From Clitopilus passeckerianus (Eukaryota; Basidiomycota; Agaricomycetes; Agaricales; Entolomataceae): DNA of 64,000 bases. Made by a program: the position numbers and the translations under genes. The stretch is from assembly GCA_944990035.1 (NCBI GenBank), contig CALYLX010000101.1:310001-374000 (forward strand), written 5' to 3'. Every line of letters starts with the position of its first letter. The stretch's first letter is position 1. The notes under the pieces are model-generated. The model was not told where the DNA came from and ran no database searches. It saw only the letters and a list, made by a program, of their open reading frames with translations. This document shows, piece by piece, positions 34,093 through 45,162 of this stretch.

Positions 34093-34349
34093 AGGTAGCT
34101 GCAGTTGGTGATAAATCCAGGTTCATGGCGTAGGAATATCACGGTATTGAGGAGATCATCTCAAAACAGCATGGGGTTGTACTAGTCCAAAGGATTATAT
34201 TTTGTGTTGTATGTCTGTGATTGATCGTGATTCCATAAGAAGGTTATCGGAGTAAGTAGTACAATGAGGGGGAAGGGAATGAGATTATAAGTACACAGAT
34301 GCTGATGCCAACGAAACCCTGGAACGAAGCAATCGAAAAACAAGGTAAA

Positions 34350-37300
34350 TCAAACGCTGCGTAGAGCAGGCGAAGAGGCAGAATTGCTATGCATGAAAGG
34401 GTGTAGGAAAGATTGGAGTGCGGCGAAGAACTCAAAAAAGTAATCGCTTGTCTGGTGATCAGGGTCTACATCCTCCTGCCGCAATAACAGGTTGGCAACG
34501 GCTTCATGCCCATTCAGCAGCGCAATCGATAAGGGTGTATGTCCCTCGCTGGTCCTCGCCTCTACCTCCACCTTCCGTTCCAAAAGTGTTTTCACCACCT
34601 CCTCATGTCCGCCGGCTGCAGCCAAATAGAGCGCGGATTCCCCACCCTCGTTCCTACTCTCCAGGTCCACTTCCTCCTCAAGCAGGATTGTCTTGAGCAC
34701 GGACTCGTGACCTTCGGCACAGGCTGCTAAGAGGACTGTATTTCCGCTTTGGTATTTCTCGTTGATACTGACGATTGGTTCGGTTCGGCGTAGGAGGCGG
34801 AATATAGGGTCATGACCACTTGCAGCTGCTTGATACAGGGGTGTTTCTCCGAAGCTGTTCGTTGGGTTCAAATCGATGTTGGGATGTCGCAGAAGGCTTT
34901 CAACGATAGATGTGTGTCCGTTTTCAGCTGCAACGGCGAGAAGGGTGTTCCCACCGTGATAACCAGCGTTGATATTGATGGTTTCCCCGTACCGCTGAAG
35001 GAGGAGTTTGAAGATTCCGAGCAGCCCATTGCTTGCTGCAGCATAGATAGGTGTCTGGCCATCCGTCGCCCGCAGCTTGAAATCAACGCCTGGTAGTTTA
35101 AGGATGCTTTCTACAATGGATTCATGGCCACCAAAGGCTGCTGCAAGAAGGACAGTGTATCCTTTGACGTATCTCGAATTAATGTCCAGGTCACGGCCAA
35201 GCCGTTGAGCGAGGAGGTGAAAGATGGTTTCGTGTCCATGTTTTGCAGCGAGGTAGAGTGCACTTTCGTTGGTCGTGTTCCTGGTCTTCAGATCGAGGTT
35301 CGTGCGTTTCATGAGAATTCTGACGATCTCGTCATGTCCTTCGGCCGCGGCGATGGCGAGCGGGGTGGTGCATTCATTGTCTATTGCATTGATGTCGGTC
35401 GCCTCGTTCTGGAGTAAGAGTTCAACAGCCTCTTTGAGGTTGGCCTCGACTGCTTGGTGAAGATATGTTTTGCTGGCGTTGTTTGCTACACTGACATCAA
35501 CCTCCGCTCGGCTTAAAAGGGCGCTGACGATGTCCTCGTTGCGGGCAGCAATAGCAAGTGCAAGTGGGGTGAAACCATCCGCATCTTGGGTGTTCAAGCT
35601 GATGGCTTGATCCTCCCGCCGCAATAACTGCTGGACAATCTCGAAATGGCCACCTGCAGCTGCTAGATGAAGAGCTGTTTGCCCTTTGTCATTTCTGACG
35701 CCAATATCAACTCCTTTCTGCTGGAGAATTGTCTCGACAACACGGGAGTGACCGGCCTCAGCAGCAGAGGAAAGTGAGGTGAATCCACCTGCAAAGCGGG
35801 CATTGATCTCGATCTGTTCTCGTCGAAGGATGTGCTTGAGGATGTCGTCGCGACCAGCTTTTGATGCGAGATAGAGGGCTGTTTCACCCGCACGATTCTT
35901 GAGTCCGTGCTTCACGTTGGGGCGTTGGAGGATGAGTTTGGCAGTGGTCTCGTTGCCGCTCCTGACGGCAGAAAGAAGGGGTGTGAAACCATCCTTGTCC
36001 TGAGCGTTGAGGTCGACCTTGTTTGCTTCGCTGAGCAGACGAACAATGGAATCAAAGCCCTTGGAAGATGCGATAATGAGGGGTGTCTTTTCGGCCGAAT
36101 CTCGAGTGTTAAGGTTGACCGTAATGCCGTTCATGGGGGTCAAGAACATCCTTACAACCGGTTCGAGGCCTTGCGACGCTGCCGCCAAGAGTAAGCGGTG
36201 GCATTGCAGCGTTCTTGACGCAAGATCCGCGTTCCGACCGGTCAACCCATCAACAACCCGCCAGAAGACATCAGCATGACTGTGCATTGCTGCAGCATAT
36301 AATGGACTGAATCCAAATTTGTTCTTTTGGGTAATGTCGACATCATCGCGATCAAGGAGAATCTTGACAATGTTATCGTGCCCATTTAGGCAGGCGATGG
36401 AAAGGAGGGTGTTGCCGTCAACATATGAGGTGTTAATGTCAACGCTCGACATTGACAGGAGGAGCTGGAAAATGGTGCTGTAGCCTCCTTTGGCCGAGTT
36501 GTAGAGAGCAGTGGCCCCTGCGTTACTTTTTTCTTCCAGGTTGATACCCCTTTGTTGGAGGAGTAACCTGACGGTCGATTCGTGACCCTTGTCTGCTGCG
36601 ACAATCAACACAGTTTGACCGAGGTTGTATCTGGTGTTGATGCTGACTTTCGACTTCCCCAACAGGGTACGAACGACGTTATCATGACCGTTCAGAGCTG
36701 CCATGTATAGGGCGGTGTTCCCCGACTTGTTCTTGATCTCCAGGTCAACGTCTGAACGTTGCAGAATGAGGTCCACGATGGGGCCATGTCCACGAGATGC
36801 AGCAGCAGTGAGAAGGGTAGTTTGGTCGTTGTAGGTGTCATTTATACTTAGTTTGCTTCCCAGGCGTTGGATGATGGCACGGAATAGGCCAATCCAGCCG
36901 TTCAGAGCGGCCGAATAGAGGGCAGTTCCATGGCTAGTGTTCTTGACGCCAGGATCGACCGACTTGTCCTGCATAATCTCCAGGGCAAGGGGTTCATGAC
37001 CCTTCTGCACAGCAGCTGACAGAAGCGTATACCCGTTGAAATAGCGGGCATTCATGTCGAGCTTGATTTTGTCGTCGTGGTATCGCTGTAGGAAAAGGCG
37101 GTAGATTTCAGCCGAGCCGTTGAGGCATGCTGAGTAGATGGCGTTGCTTCCACCGTTGGTCTTCTTTTCAATGTCTAGGTCCTTTCTCCCTAGGAGGATG
37201 CGGACGCAGCCCTCATGCCCATTCTGAGCTGCTACGATGAGCATCGTTTGGCCAGTATTGTTCTGATGGTTGACATCAATGACATCCCCGAAACGTTCAA

Positions 37301-38612
37301 AGAACAGGCGGAGGATAACGTCACGGCCATTGGACGCTGCGAGGATCATGGGGGTGGACCCATCCTTATTCTTGACGTTGATGTTAATGTCCTTCCGGTC
37401 TAGGATGAGTGTGGCAATGGGGGTATTGCCTTTGGAGGTAGCAATGGCAAGGAGGGAGAACTTGTCGATGTAGGTAGCGTTAATGTCGAGCGCGTCCCCA
37501 TGATGTTTGAGCAAAGTCTGGAAGATCGAAGTATGACCTTTTAATGCCGAGAAATAGAGGGCGATGCCTCCCGACACCGTTTTCGCGTTGATGTCAATGT
37601 CGTCGCGCTCTAACAAGAGCTTGACAATATCCTCGTGGCCATTTTCTGCAGCGGAGGTGAGGAGCGTATGGTTGTTGAGATATTGGGCATTGATGTCAAG
37701 GGATTTGCCAAGGGCTTTGAGGAGCGGCCTGAAGATCTTGACATCTCCGCCTGTGGCAGCGGTATAGATAGGGGCTTTGTTGTTCACTTTGACCGTGAGG
37801 TCAACACCCTTGCGTTCCAACAGTATCTTCACGACGGCTTCGTGCTTGTTTGTGACGGCAGCTGTAAGCATAGTGTGATTGTTGTAGTACCTGACGTTCA
37901 TGTTGGCATCTTCCCCGAGGCGATTGAGGAGCAGCTCCAGGATACCGGCGTGGCCATAATTAGCAGCGAGATAATATGCGGTGCTGCCAGATTTGGTTTT
38001 CAGCTCGAAATTGATGTCCTTCCGCTCCAGGATCATCTTAACGATCTCTTCGTGGCCTTTGGATGCGGCTGCCGTAAGGAGGGTGTATTTGTCGATATAC
38101 TGGGCGTTAACGTCAATACCCTTTCCACCACGCTTCCACAGAACTCGAAAAGTATCTGTGTGGCCATTCAGTGCGGAAAGGTAAAGGGCACTACCCCCGG
38201 CGTTGGTCCGTGCGTAGATGTCGATTTTGTCCCACTTGAGCATGGTTTCCACCATTGTCAGGTACCCCTTGTCGGCTGCACCTATGAGGAGCGTGTATCC
38301 GCTGATATGGCGGGCGTTGATGTCGATAGTCTCCAACCTAATCCGCGTGAGGAGAGTCCGGAAGATGGACTCGTGGCCATTGATGACTGCAGCATAAAGG
38401 GCGGTATTTCCGTTGTCACTCTTCCAGGTGATGTCCACGAACTCTTGCTTCAATAGCAAATCGACAATGGAACTATGTCCACCTGTACAAGCAGCTATCA
38501 GGGGAGTGATACCTCCCGCGGCCTTGGTATTGACATCCGTTCCCGATGAAAGCAGTTTCTGGACCGCAGCGGTATCCCCTTTACCGATTGCGTCGTGTAG
38601 AGGGTTGCTCAT
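34350..38612 (-). CDS. Giant ankyrin-repeat protein 2 (1420 residues, intronless)
   Basis: One open frame on the minus strand. It aligns with ankyrin 1 from end to end: both open with a short helix pair (here NPLHDAIGKGDTAAVQKLL), share WKSDNGNTALY near residue 70, and alternate the same two repeat types in pairs of about 71 residues. Both close with the same tail, here DYFFEFFAALQSFLHPF. There are no cysteine-rich, membrane or enzymatic parts. The near-equal length (1420 and 1434) and co-linearity show a whole-gene inverted duplication; many differences between the two suggest it is not recent, or that they evolve fast. A 273-codon frame on the plus strand inside it is an antisense shadow. 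Confidence 0.93.
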   Translation of the reverse strand: MSNPLHDAIGKGDTAAVQKLLSSGTDVNTKAAGGITPLIAACTGGHSSIVDLLLKQEFVDITWKSDNGNTALYAAVINGHESIFRTLLTRIRLETIDINARHISGYTLLIGAADKGYLTMVETMLKWDKIDIYARTNAGGSALYLSALNGHTDTFRVLWKRGGKGIDVNAQYIDKYTLLTAAASKGHEEIVKMILERKDINFELKTKSGSTAYYLAANYGHAGILELLLNRLGEDANMNVRYYNNHTMLTAAVTNKHEAVVKILLERKGVDLTVKVNNKAPIYTAATGGDVKIFRPLLKALGKSLDINAQYLNNHTLLTSAAENGHEDIVKLLLERDDIDINAKTVSGGIALYFSALKGHTSIFQTLLKHHGDALDINATYIDKFSLLAIATSKGNTPIATLILDRKDININVKNKDGSTPMILAASNGRDVILRLFFERFGDVIDVNHQNNTGQTMLIVAAQNGHEGCVRILLGRKDLDIEKKTNGGSNAIYSACLNGSAEIYRLFLQRYHDDKIKLDMNARYFNGYTLLSAAVQKGHEPLALEIMQDKSVDPGVKNTSHGTALYSAALNGWIGLFRAIIQRLGSKLSINDTYNDQTTLLTAAASRGHGPIVDLILQRSDVDLEIKNKSGNTALYMAALNGHDNVVRTLLGKSKVSINTRYNLGQTVLIVAADKGHESTVRLLLQQRGINLEEKSNAGATALYNSAKGGYSTIFQLLLSMSSVDINTSYVDGNTLLSIACLNGHDNIVKILLDRDDVDITQKNKFGFSPLYAAAMHSHADVFWRVVDGLTGRNADLASRTLQCHRLLLAAASQGLEPVVRMFLTPMNGITVNLNTRDSAEKTPLIIASSKGFDSIVRLLSEANKVDLNAQDKDGFTPLLSAVRSGNETTAKLILQRPNVKHGLKNRAGETALYLASKAGRDDILKHILRREQIEINARFAGGFTSLSSAAEAGHSRVVETILQQKGVDIGVRNDKGQTALHLAAAGGHFEIVQQLLRREDQAISLNTQDADGFTPLALAIAARNEDIVSALLSRAEVDVSVANNASKTYLHQAVEANLKEAVELLLQNEATDINAIDNECTTPLAIAAAEGHDEIVRILMKRTNLDLKTRNTTNESALYLAAKHGHETIFHLLAQRLGRDLDINSRYVKGYTVLLAAAFGGHESIVESILKLPGVDFKLRATDGQTPIYAAASNGLLGIFKLLLQRYGETININAGYHGGNTLLAVAAENGHTSIVESLLRHPNIDLNPTNSFGETPLYQAAASGHDPIFRLLRRTEPIVSINEKYQSGNTVLLAACAEGHESVLKTILLEEEVDLESRNEGGESALYLAAAGGHEEVVKTLLERKVEVEARTSEGHTPLSIALLNGHEAVANLLLRQEDVDPDHQTSDYFFEFFAALQSFLHPFMHSNSASSPALRSV

Positions 38613-39338
38613 GATGTTCGTTCGATTGGGGGTTTAAGACAGTACTTGTAGGATTATCCTGCGTCCGCGTGTGCTTCTGTGACGGGATATCATGATTAGG
38701 TCGAAGGCAACTTTGATGTATGAGATGACTGACCTGTCCTTATAGGTACACCTCCAGGTTGGGCAGGAATGGGTTCCCGATGAAAGATGGCGAAAAGATA
38801 GTGATTGGAAGCCCAAAGACCAACGGGCGCCAACGACTGCTTCCTCGTTGTCAAGCACGTTCTAGATCAGGCTGATATCGATTCTAGGACGCAGTCACGC
38901 CCGTTCTGTGATCATAGACGCCCGACGGTGACAACAATCCCCAATCAGCCTAACGAGACCTCCGCCATCTTTGACCCGTTGAATGCCGAATTCAATCCCA
39001 AAGTGGTGGTAACTCGGAGAACTCTGGGCTTCCGAGCCAGCAAATGTTCAGCTCGTTGCCTGCCATATAAAATTTCCATGATAAAAATGCGCTCTGATTG
39101 TTTTCAAGCGAGATTGAACAGCATTTGACGAAGCCATGTTGTTATGGAGGTCGAGAGCGTGTGTACAACGGTGGTGGTTGCTCTCGGAAGCCCGTGGGAA
39201 CGTTTTCAGACCTCACTCATCGGCGGGCTATGTGGCAACTTGGCGGCCAGCTTTGAACTTGCTTTGAACAATATTTTTTGAGAAGGTGGGGCACATTGAA
39301 TCTGCAGAAAAGAGGTTCCTTCTTATAGTCCGATACTA
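38613..39338. other. Spacer between ankyrin 2 and the membrane protein pair
   Basis: About 725 bases holding the promoter of ankyrin 2 (minus strand) and the 3' flank of the first membrane protein gene. No coding signal recognised. Confidence 0.5.
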
Positions 39339-41459
39339 CTACGTTAACAATTTAGATTCACTATTTTCTACGAATTCTACAAGGGTCTCAACCCGAGCAT
39401 CTCCCACCACTTCATCATCATCATTCTGTAAGACCTGCAAATGTACCCTTGTATCTTTCTCCCAAATCAGTACAGAGTCTGGCGACAATGCTGTTGGTAC
39501 AATTGCGCCTCCGCATGGTGCCAGTCCCCCATACATCTCCTTCAGCTGATTGTGCAGCTTCAATGGTGCCTTGACGAGAGTCACAATGGTCCAAATCAGG
39601 ATAATCATTGCTGCGAGTAGCAGGGGCAGAAAAGCAAGCCCGTATGGTGGTTTGAAGCATGCTGCAGGCTTCCCACCTGAGCTGATAACCGTAAGCGCAG
39701 GACTATTCCTGGCAACCCATCCATTGTACGCCAAGCTCCCCAACAGAAATGATGCTCCCATTTCTCCCGCCCAACGCGTCACCCTGGCAGGGGACAAGTT
39801 ACCGCTGTAGAATTCATTGTTGAGGAGCCCAAGTTGGGTTTCTGTTGTGAGGCCAACCTTGAGCATCCGATTCCCAAGCTTAGAGAAAACATGGCCTGGG
39901 CTGCCTGCTCCTCCAACCATGCTGTTGGAATCTATGCCGACGGCATCCTGGAGGATTGGGTGCGTGACCTGGCCGTTTGGGTCGTCGGAAAGGGTGTAAC
40001 GGAGAACCTCGTCTGACCAATCGTAGACGAGAGTTCCGGGGTCGAACCCGGAGACATTCGTTCGAAGTTGCCAGTAGTCCGCGTAGACAGTGTTTAGGGT
40101 GCTCGGAAGGCGAGTTATGTCTATCGATACCGTTCCATTAGAATCCGCTCGGAGGGTGGCCGAGACCATGGTGAGGTTGGTAGTTGTGGCACAGATGAGC
40201 TTCCGTAAACCGGATTTAATGGTCGTATTGATCTGTGAAGCACTAACTTGCAACAGGTTGCAATAGGATGGATAAGCTTTCCTCGATTTCGGAGGGGTTG
40301 GAATGCCTAGTTGCCGCATAATATCCTGGCTGCAATTTCCAAGGACCGAGTCTTCATATTCGTCGGGGAGAAGCGAGGGGAAGTGATAGTTGGAGACACT
40401 GTCATAGGGGTTGAAAATGTTCGTAAATGTGGTATTGAGGGTGTACAGCGACCCATCCGTGGATGTTTCAGTAAACATGGGTTTGACATACTCTCGCAGC
40501 TTGTCGACACTGCGTGTCAAGGCATCACGAAGGTAGTCCGGTCCGCTATAGATACGCCAGCCCTCACTAGCAGAGACGTTGAGAAAGGTCGTTTCGCCCG
40601 TCAGAACGAGGAGCATATCCTTCTCCGAAAGGATACCAGTTGACATGCAACCGACATCAGCCTCAACGGCGAGGGTCTTTGGAAGGTAGACGCTCTCGTT
40701 GGCAGAGAGTTTGGGGACTCCAAAGACAGCGCGGACACCTGAAGCGTGTGGCACGACGGATATACCGTTCGCAATCATCGGTATAGTGGTTCGCGCCCCT
40801 TCAATGTGACGAACAATGTAGTTCATATAGAAGCCTTCTTTCGTATCTGGTACCAGCAGACGTCGGGGCATGAGGGAGTCGGAGTCGGTGGTATTCAGGT
40901 CACGGAATGCCGTAGGGTCATCGTATGTGGAGTTTTTCCATGCATTGCAAGCTGTGAGTGTGACGTTGGGTCCCTCAGTAAACACCTCAGAGCTATCGCA
41001 CCGAAAATGTTTCGCCAGTGGAAGATCGATAGGATTGACCAGGATTGACTGGATTGTCTCCAGTGCGTCTTGGTCTGATTTAACCGATGCAGGAAAGTCA
41101 ATGCGGTCCGGGTAGGGAATGGTGCATGAATGGAATCCAATAAAGCCAATGTCGCTTATGCTGACGAAAATGGCGTAAAATAGGAATAGAGCGATTGCAA
41201 GCGTGAGCCCGTGGGATGGTGGGTGTCCTTTGCTCTTCCCGGCTGTGCGCCAGAACAACCACTTTGCTGAGGATACTGTTGTAGTTATTTGGCCTGCGAG
41301 GCGATTCAGCACATCGTGCGTTTGTGTAGCTCCGACGCGAGGGGCATGAGCGAAAATGATATAGCCCAGCAGAAAGAGTCCGCCAAAAAAGAGGCCTTGG
41401 ATGAGTATACGAAGAATGAAGGTGGCTTGACCAATGGTAAGTGTCGAAGATACAAGCAT
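39339..41459 (-). CDS. Multi-pass membrane protein with large N-glycosylated loop, paralogue 1 (706 residues)
   Basis: Intronless. I do not recognise a named family. A first hydrophobic helix (about 12-38, ILRILIQGLFFGGLFLLGY) is followed by HDVLNRLAG, a second helix (about 85-110, LTLAIALFLFYAIFVSI), and then some 450 residues with many Asn-x-Ser/Thr sites and scattered Cys, most likely outside the cell. Near the end come HWAGEMGAS-like text (here RWAGEMGASFLLG), KPAACFKPPYGLAFLP and a last strong helix (about 605-630). The final 75 residues are hydrophilic and include LIWEKDTRVHLQVLQ. The layout suggests a surface receptor, sensor or channel-like protein; this is inference only. The gene at 41810 is its tandem paralogue, same strand. 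Confidence 0.82.
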   Translation of the reverse strand: MLVSSTLTIGQATFILRILIQGLFFGGLFLLGYIIFAHAPRVGATQTHDVLNRLAGQITTTVSSAKWLFWRTAGKSKGHPPSHGLTLAIALFLFYAIFVSISDIGFIGFHSCTIPYPDRIDFPASVKSDQDALETIQSILVNPIDLPLAKHFRCDSSEVFTEGPNVTLTACNAWKNSTYDDPTAFRDLNTTDSDSLMPRRLLVPDTKEGFYMNYIVRHIEGARTTIPMIANGISVVPHASGVRAVFGVPKLSANESVYLPKTLAVEADVGCMSTGILSEKDMLLVLTGETTFLNVSASEGWRIYSGPDYLRDALTRSVDKLREYVKPMFTETSTDGSLYTLNTTFTNIFNPYDSVSNYHFPSLLPDEYEDSVLGNCSQDIMRQLGIPTPPKSRKAYPSYCNLLQVSASQINTTIKSGLRKLICATTTNLTMVSATLRADSNGTVSIDITRLPSTLNTVYADYWQLRTNVSGFDPGTLVYDWSDEVLRYTLSDDPNGQVTHPILQDAVGIDSNSMVGGAGSPGHVFSKLGNRMLKVGLTTETQLGLLNNEFYSGNLSPARVTRWAGEMGASFLLGSLAYNGWVARNSPALTVISSGGKPAACFKPPYGLAFLPLLLAAMIILIWTIVTLVKAPLKLHNQLKEMYGGLAPCGGAIVPTALSPDSVLIWEKDTRVHLQVLQNDDDEVVGDARVETLVEFVENSESKLLT

Positions 41460-41809
41460 GGTGCCCTCCCGCGTAGCACCACCCGGAAATGTGGGCGTGG
41501 AAGTTGGATTCTTCTGACTTCATGACCGAGTATATCGATACCGGACCATTGGAATGGTGGTGGCATCCAAGATCAGTATGAACCAGAGTTTTGGCGCCGC
41601 CGCTGTTAACTCTTTCGGGACATATGCCTGACGATTGTGAATGCAAGAACTTTCTGGGCACTGGGCAGGGACGTCGCAACCATGGGGATTGGGCCGATTG
41701 GCAGTAAAGTGCCAAGGCGTGGCAACATCAAATCATGGTTCCACACTGTCCACTCTCCCGACAGAGGCGGAGAACGAGGGACACTACATCTACTACTGTC
41801 ATCTAGTAA

Positions 41810-43942
41810 CTATGATTTAGTGAACTCTAGGGTTTTGTCCTTCATATACTCGGCCAAGGTTTCCCTTCCATGACCTTCTACCACCTGACCTTGATAGACC
41901 ACCTGCAAATGAGGCTCCATTTCTTTTTCCCAAAGAAGGAGAGTTCCTGAAGGCAGAGGCTCGGTAGAAACCATGCTCCCATACGGCTCTACGCCTGCAT
42001 ATAGCTCCTTCACCTCACCGACTCTCGAGAACGAGGATCTGAATAGAATAGCAAGCATCCACGCCACCGTTATAGCTGCCGCCAGGAAAAGAGGCAGCAA
42101 TGCCAAACCGTAAACACCACGGAAACACGTCGCAGGTTTGCCGCCCGTACTGACAATCGTCAGTTCAGGTAGATTCCTCGCTGCCCATCCATTATACCCA
42201 ACGCTTCCCAATATCCACGAAGCCCCCATCTCCCCCGCCCAGTGCGTTAGCCTTTCCACCGTGAAGTTCCCCACATAGTAGCTGCTGTCGAGAGTCCCCA
42301 GGAGCAGCTCGCTATCGTAACGGTCTTTGAGGTAAATCATCCTTGAACCGAGCTGGGAGATTGCAAGTCCTGAGCTGCCAAGGCCATGGATAAAGGTATT
42401 TCCGCCGCCGACAATGCCCTCCCAAGCCTCTTGGTAGATGAAATGTGATGTGGGACCGTCTGGGGTGTCGGACAAGGTGTAGCGCAGGATCCCGTCGAGC
42501 TCTCCGAAGCCTGTTCTACCGTCGAGGTCATTGACAACTTCCCAGAAATTCGCATCAACGATATTCAGAGTGCTAGGAAGCCGATTGAGGGACATGGACA
42601 TTGTTCCATTGGTATCCGTTCGGATTGTAGCTTCAACCATGTTCACTTGGGTGGCAGTCGCGCACATCTGTTTGACCAGAGCTTGGTAGACTGTCCCGTT
42701 CATAACGGAGCCGCCAATCTGGAGAAAGCCACATGCGTCCGGTCGTCTGAATGCAGATGTTGTTGTTCCTGTGATTGGGGGAGGAACCACTCCAAGTTGT
42801 TCGTGAAGCCGTTGTGTGCAGTTGTCAAGGATGTGGAGTCCATCGGTCACTGATCCAGGGAGGTAATACCCCGATACACTGTCGTAGAGAGTGTACATGT
42901 TCAAGAATGTCGCGTTGTAGTTGTTGATGATACCGTCGGCGTTGACATCGGATTCATTGAAGAGAGGTCGTAAAAGCTGTCGCACTTCATCCACACTCTT
43001 CTCGAGCACGTTGTAAAGGTAGTCGGGTCCTGCATATTTTCTCCAGGTCCCATTCGTGTAGAAGGCGACGTCCTCCATGCCGTTGAACTTACCACCGAAG
43101 TTGCGCAGGGAAGGAATGCCCAGAGACATACACCCCACATCTGCCTCGATAGCAATGGTTTTTGGTATGACGACGGTCTGGTTGGGTGCGAGATGTGGGA
43201 CGCCGGCAACGACCCGGACCCCGGTCTCGTGTGGCTCAATTGCAAGCCCATTCTTCACGATGGGAGCAGTCACCCTGGCTCCCTCGATCCGCCTAACGAA
43301 GGAGTTGGTGTATAGTCCGTCCTTACGATCGAAATGGGCCATTTGTCGAGGCATGAAAACGTCGCTGTCGGTGGCATTGAGATCTTTGAATGCTGCTGAT
43401 TCACCGAATGTTGAATTCTGCCAAGACTGGCAGACGGATTGAGAAACGTTCGTACCGAAGGTGTGAACAGCCGCAGCGTTACATCTGAATGAGCGTATAG
43501 TGGTTGGGTCACTTTTGGGGAGTAGGTTTGACTGGACGACGTTGAGAGCGTCCTGGTCCGATGCAACAGATGCCGGATACCCAGAGGTATCGGGGAAGGG
43601 GACATTGCATTCGTAGAATCCTAGGACGCCGATGTCAGACAGGCTGACGAATAGCGTGTACGCGAGGAAGAGGAATATTGCGATTCCTAGGTAGAGGGAG
43701 GCTGGTTTGAACTTTGGGGTCCTGACGTGTCGCACTAGCCATAACAACGAGGAGGTCGTGTATGTGGCGTGACCAACAATTCTATTGAGAACATCGTGCG
43801 TTTCGATTGGGGAGATTCGTGGTGCAGCTCCAAGAATGATCAGGGTGAGGAGGAATGTCCCGCCAAAAGCCAGAATCTGGATGGCGACGCGAACAATGAA
43901 TGCGACCTCGTTGACTTTGAGAATAGAAGACACTACAATCAT
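41810..43942 (-). CDS. Multi-pass membrane protein with large N-glycosylated loop, paralogue 2 (710 residues)
   Basis: Intronless paralogue of the gene 350 bases downstream. The landmarks match in order: HDVLNRIVGHATYTTSSLLW, then LSDIGVLGFYECNVPFPD, SDQDALNVVQS, VEADVGCMS-like text, NRLPSTLNIVDANFW, THWAGEMGASWILGSVGYNG, KPATCFRGVYGLALLPLFL and LLWEKEMEPHLQVV. Helices are predicted near 15-40, 85-110 and 605-630, with a weaker one near 560-580. Conserved Cys and Trp residues in the loop imply a folded domain held by disulphides. No function can be assigned. That both copies stay full-length suggests both are in use. Confidence 0.82.
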   Translation of the reverse strand: MIVVSSILKVNEVAFIVRVAIQILAFGGTFLLTLIILGAAPRISPIETHDVLNRIVGHATYTTSSLLWLVRHVRTPKFKPASLYLGIAIFLFLAYTLFVSLSDIGVLGFYECNVPFPDTSGYPASVASDQDALNVVQSNLLPKSDPTTIRSFRCNAAAVHTFGTNVSQSVCQSWQNSTFGESAAFKDLNATDSDVFMPRQMAHFDRKDGLYTNSFVRRIEGARVTAPIVKNGLAIEPHETGVRVVAGVPHLAPNQTVVIPKTIAIEADVGCMSLGIPSLRNFGGKFNGMEDVAFYTNGTWRKYAGPDYLYNVLEKSVDEVRQLLRPLFNESDVNADGIINNYNATFLNMYTLYDSVSGYYLPGSVTDGLHILDNCTQRLHEQLGVVPPPITGTTTSAFRRPDACGFLQIGGSVMNGTVYQALVKQMCATATQVNMVEATIRTDTNGTMSMSLNRLPSTLNIVDANFWEVVNDLDGRTGFGELDGILRYTLSDTPDGPTSHFIYQEAWEGIVGGGNTFIHGLGSSGLAISQLGSRMIYLKDRYDSELLLGTLDSSYYVGNFTVERLTHWAGEMGASWILGSVGYNGWAARNLPELTIVSTGGKPATCFRGVYGLALLPLFLAAAITVAWMLAILFRSSFSRVGEVKELYAGVEPYGSMVSTEPLPSGTLLLWEKEMEPHLQVVYQGQVVEGHGRETLAEYMKDKTLEFTKS

Positions 43943-45162
43943 GGTGGGATGTAAAGGCCAGCGAGTTTCTGTTTGGCAGGCACCCTAAGCCACTTGCATG
44001 TAGTTGCAACGCCACTGAATTCGGAGCTGACATCTGTAGAGCCTCAAAGCTCAATTACAGCTTGGATCAAGGGGGATTTGCGCCCTGCAGAATTGAGTGT
44101 CTTGACAAGATGAATACCAAGTCGCCAAGTTACTCTTGGCATTGGAAACATATTTCCCTACAGAGAGTCATTGTCAGTGCAGTTCTTTTGCGGGATATTC
44201 AGCGTAGATTCAATGCTTGACTTACACTTCTCATGGATCAGCTTGTTGCCCAATTGAAGTCGAGAAAAATGAAAACGAATCAACAATTTCAACTTGAAGT
44301 TGACCCCAAATTTTTTTAAGAAATAGATACTAGAGGTTTACTTCAGAGCCTGCCGACTTTTATCCGGCTCCAAGGATTTTTGACCGCTTGGAGGTAGTTA
44401 CCGCCCTTGCATGGTATCTGTTTTCAAGTGATACAGCCAGAGGAGGATTCTTGAACTCTGCAAGATGCGTTTGGACTTGCTGGAGATGGTGGTTGGCCGC
44501 CGTACGGCGTCTCGGTCCGCTTAATATCATACATATTACATGAGTCCATGAAACAAAGATGTGCAAATAAGCCCAAAGACGACCAGCGAGCCGCCCCGAA
44601 TTCCTAGAAGTTCGAACCTGCCTTGAGACCTCAGGCTTCTACGATTTTTGCCACAACGTATGCAGTGCAGAGCACCGAAGAAATCAAAGTAGGCAGTGAT
44701 AATATTGTCTTAGAATTAACGGTCGATCCGCCTGGGTGTTGATGGCGAAACGTTTTTCTATAACATGATCGGCACGCGATGAGCACACACTTGCAATGTT
44801 GCACCTAGGATGGGGATCTTGGGCATATCACTCCCAAAAAAAACTGGAGAAAGAAGGGCTATTGAGGGGCTACTACGTATCTCTGCGAGTGATAGATCGA
44901 ATGGAGAAGGTATGACACTAAAACTGTCGATAATCGTTGGTTGGACTGACTATCACAATCACAGTTTTCTCATAAACTAGCGTGTCCTGTTATGAATGGA
45001 ACGCGACTGCTATACTGGACGGAAGACTCTTCACACTCCTTCAAACTCCAACCATGTGTTTGCAAGACCCAGAAGTCATACTGAAGCCTCATGCTGCTAT
45101 AAAGTAACAGATATTGCGACGCAGCACTCACCGTATCCGGAGAAGCCCTTTCCTCTCCTCGT
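43943..45162. other. Divergent promoter region, membrane protein 2 and membrane-NACHT
   Basis: About 1.2 kb between divergently transcribed genes, no coding frame recognised. A run of seven T near 44313 and AT-rich patches are the only visible features. Confidence 0.5.

Noticed and set aside
37635..38456. A 273-codon open frame on the plus strand within ankyrin 2
   Set aside because: It is the antisense of a highly repetitive ankyrin coding region, where repeated codons suppress stops on the other strand. Its sequence repeats in step with the ankyrin units and shows no family.
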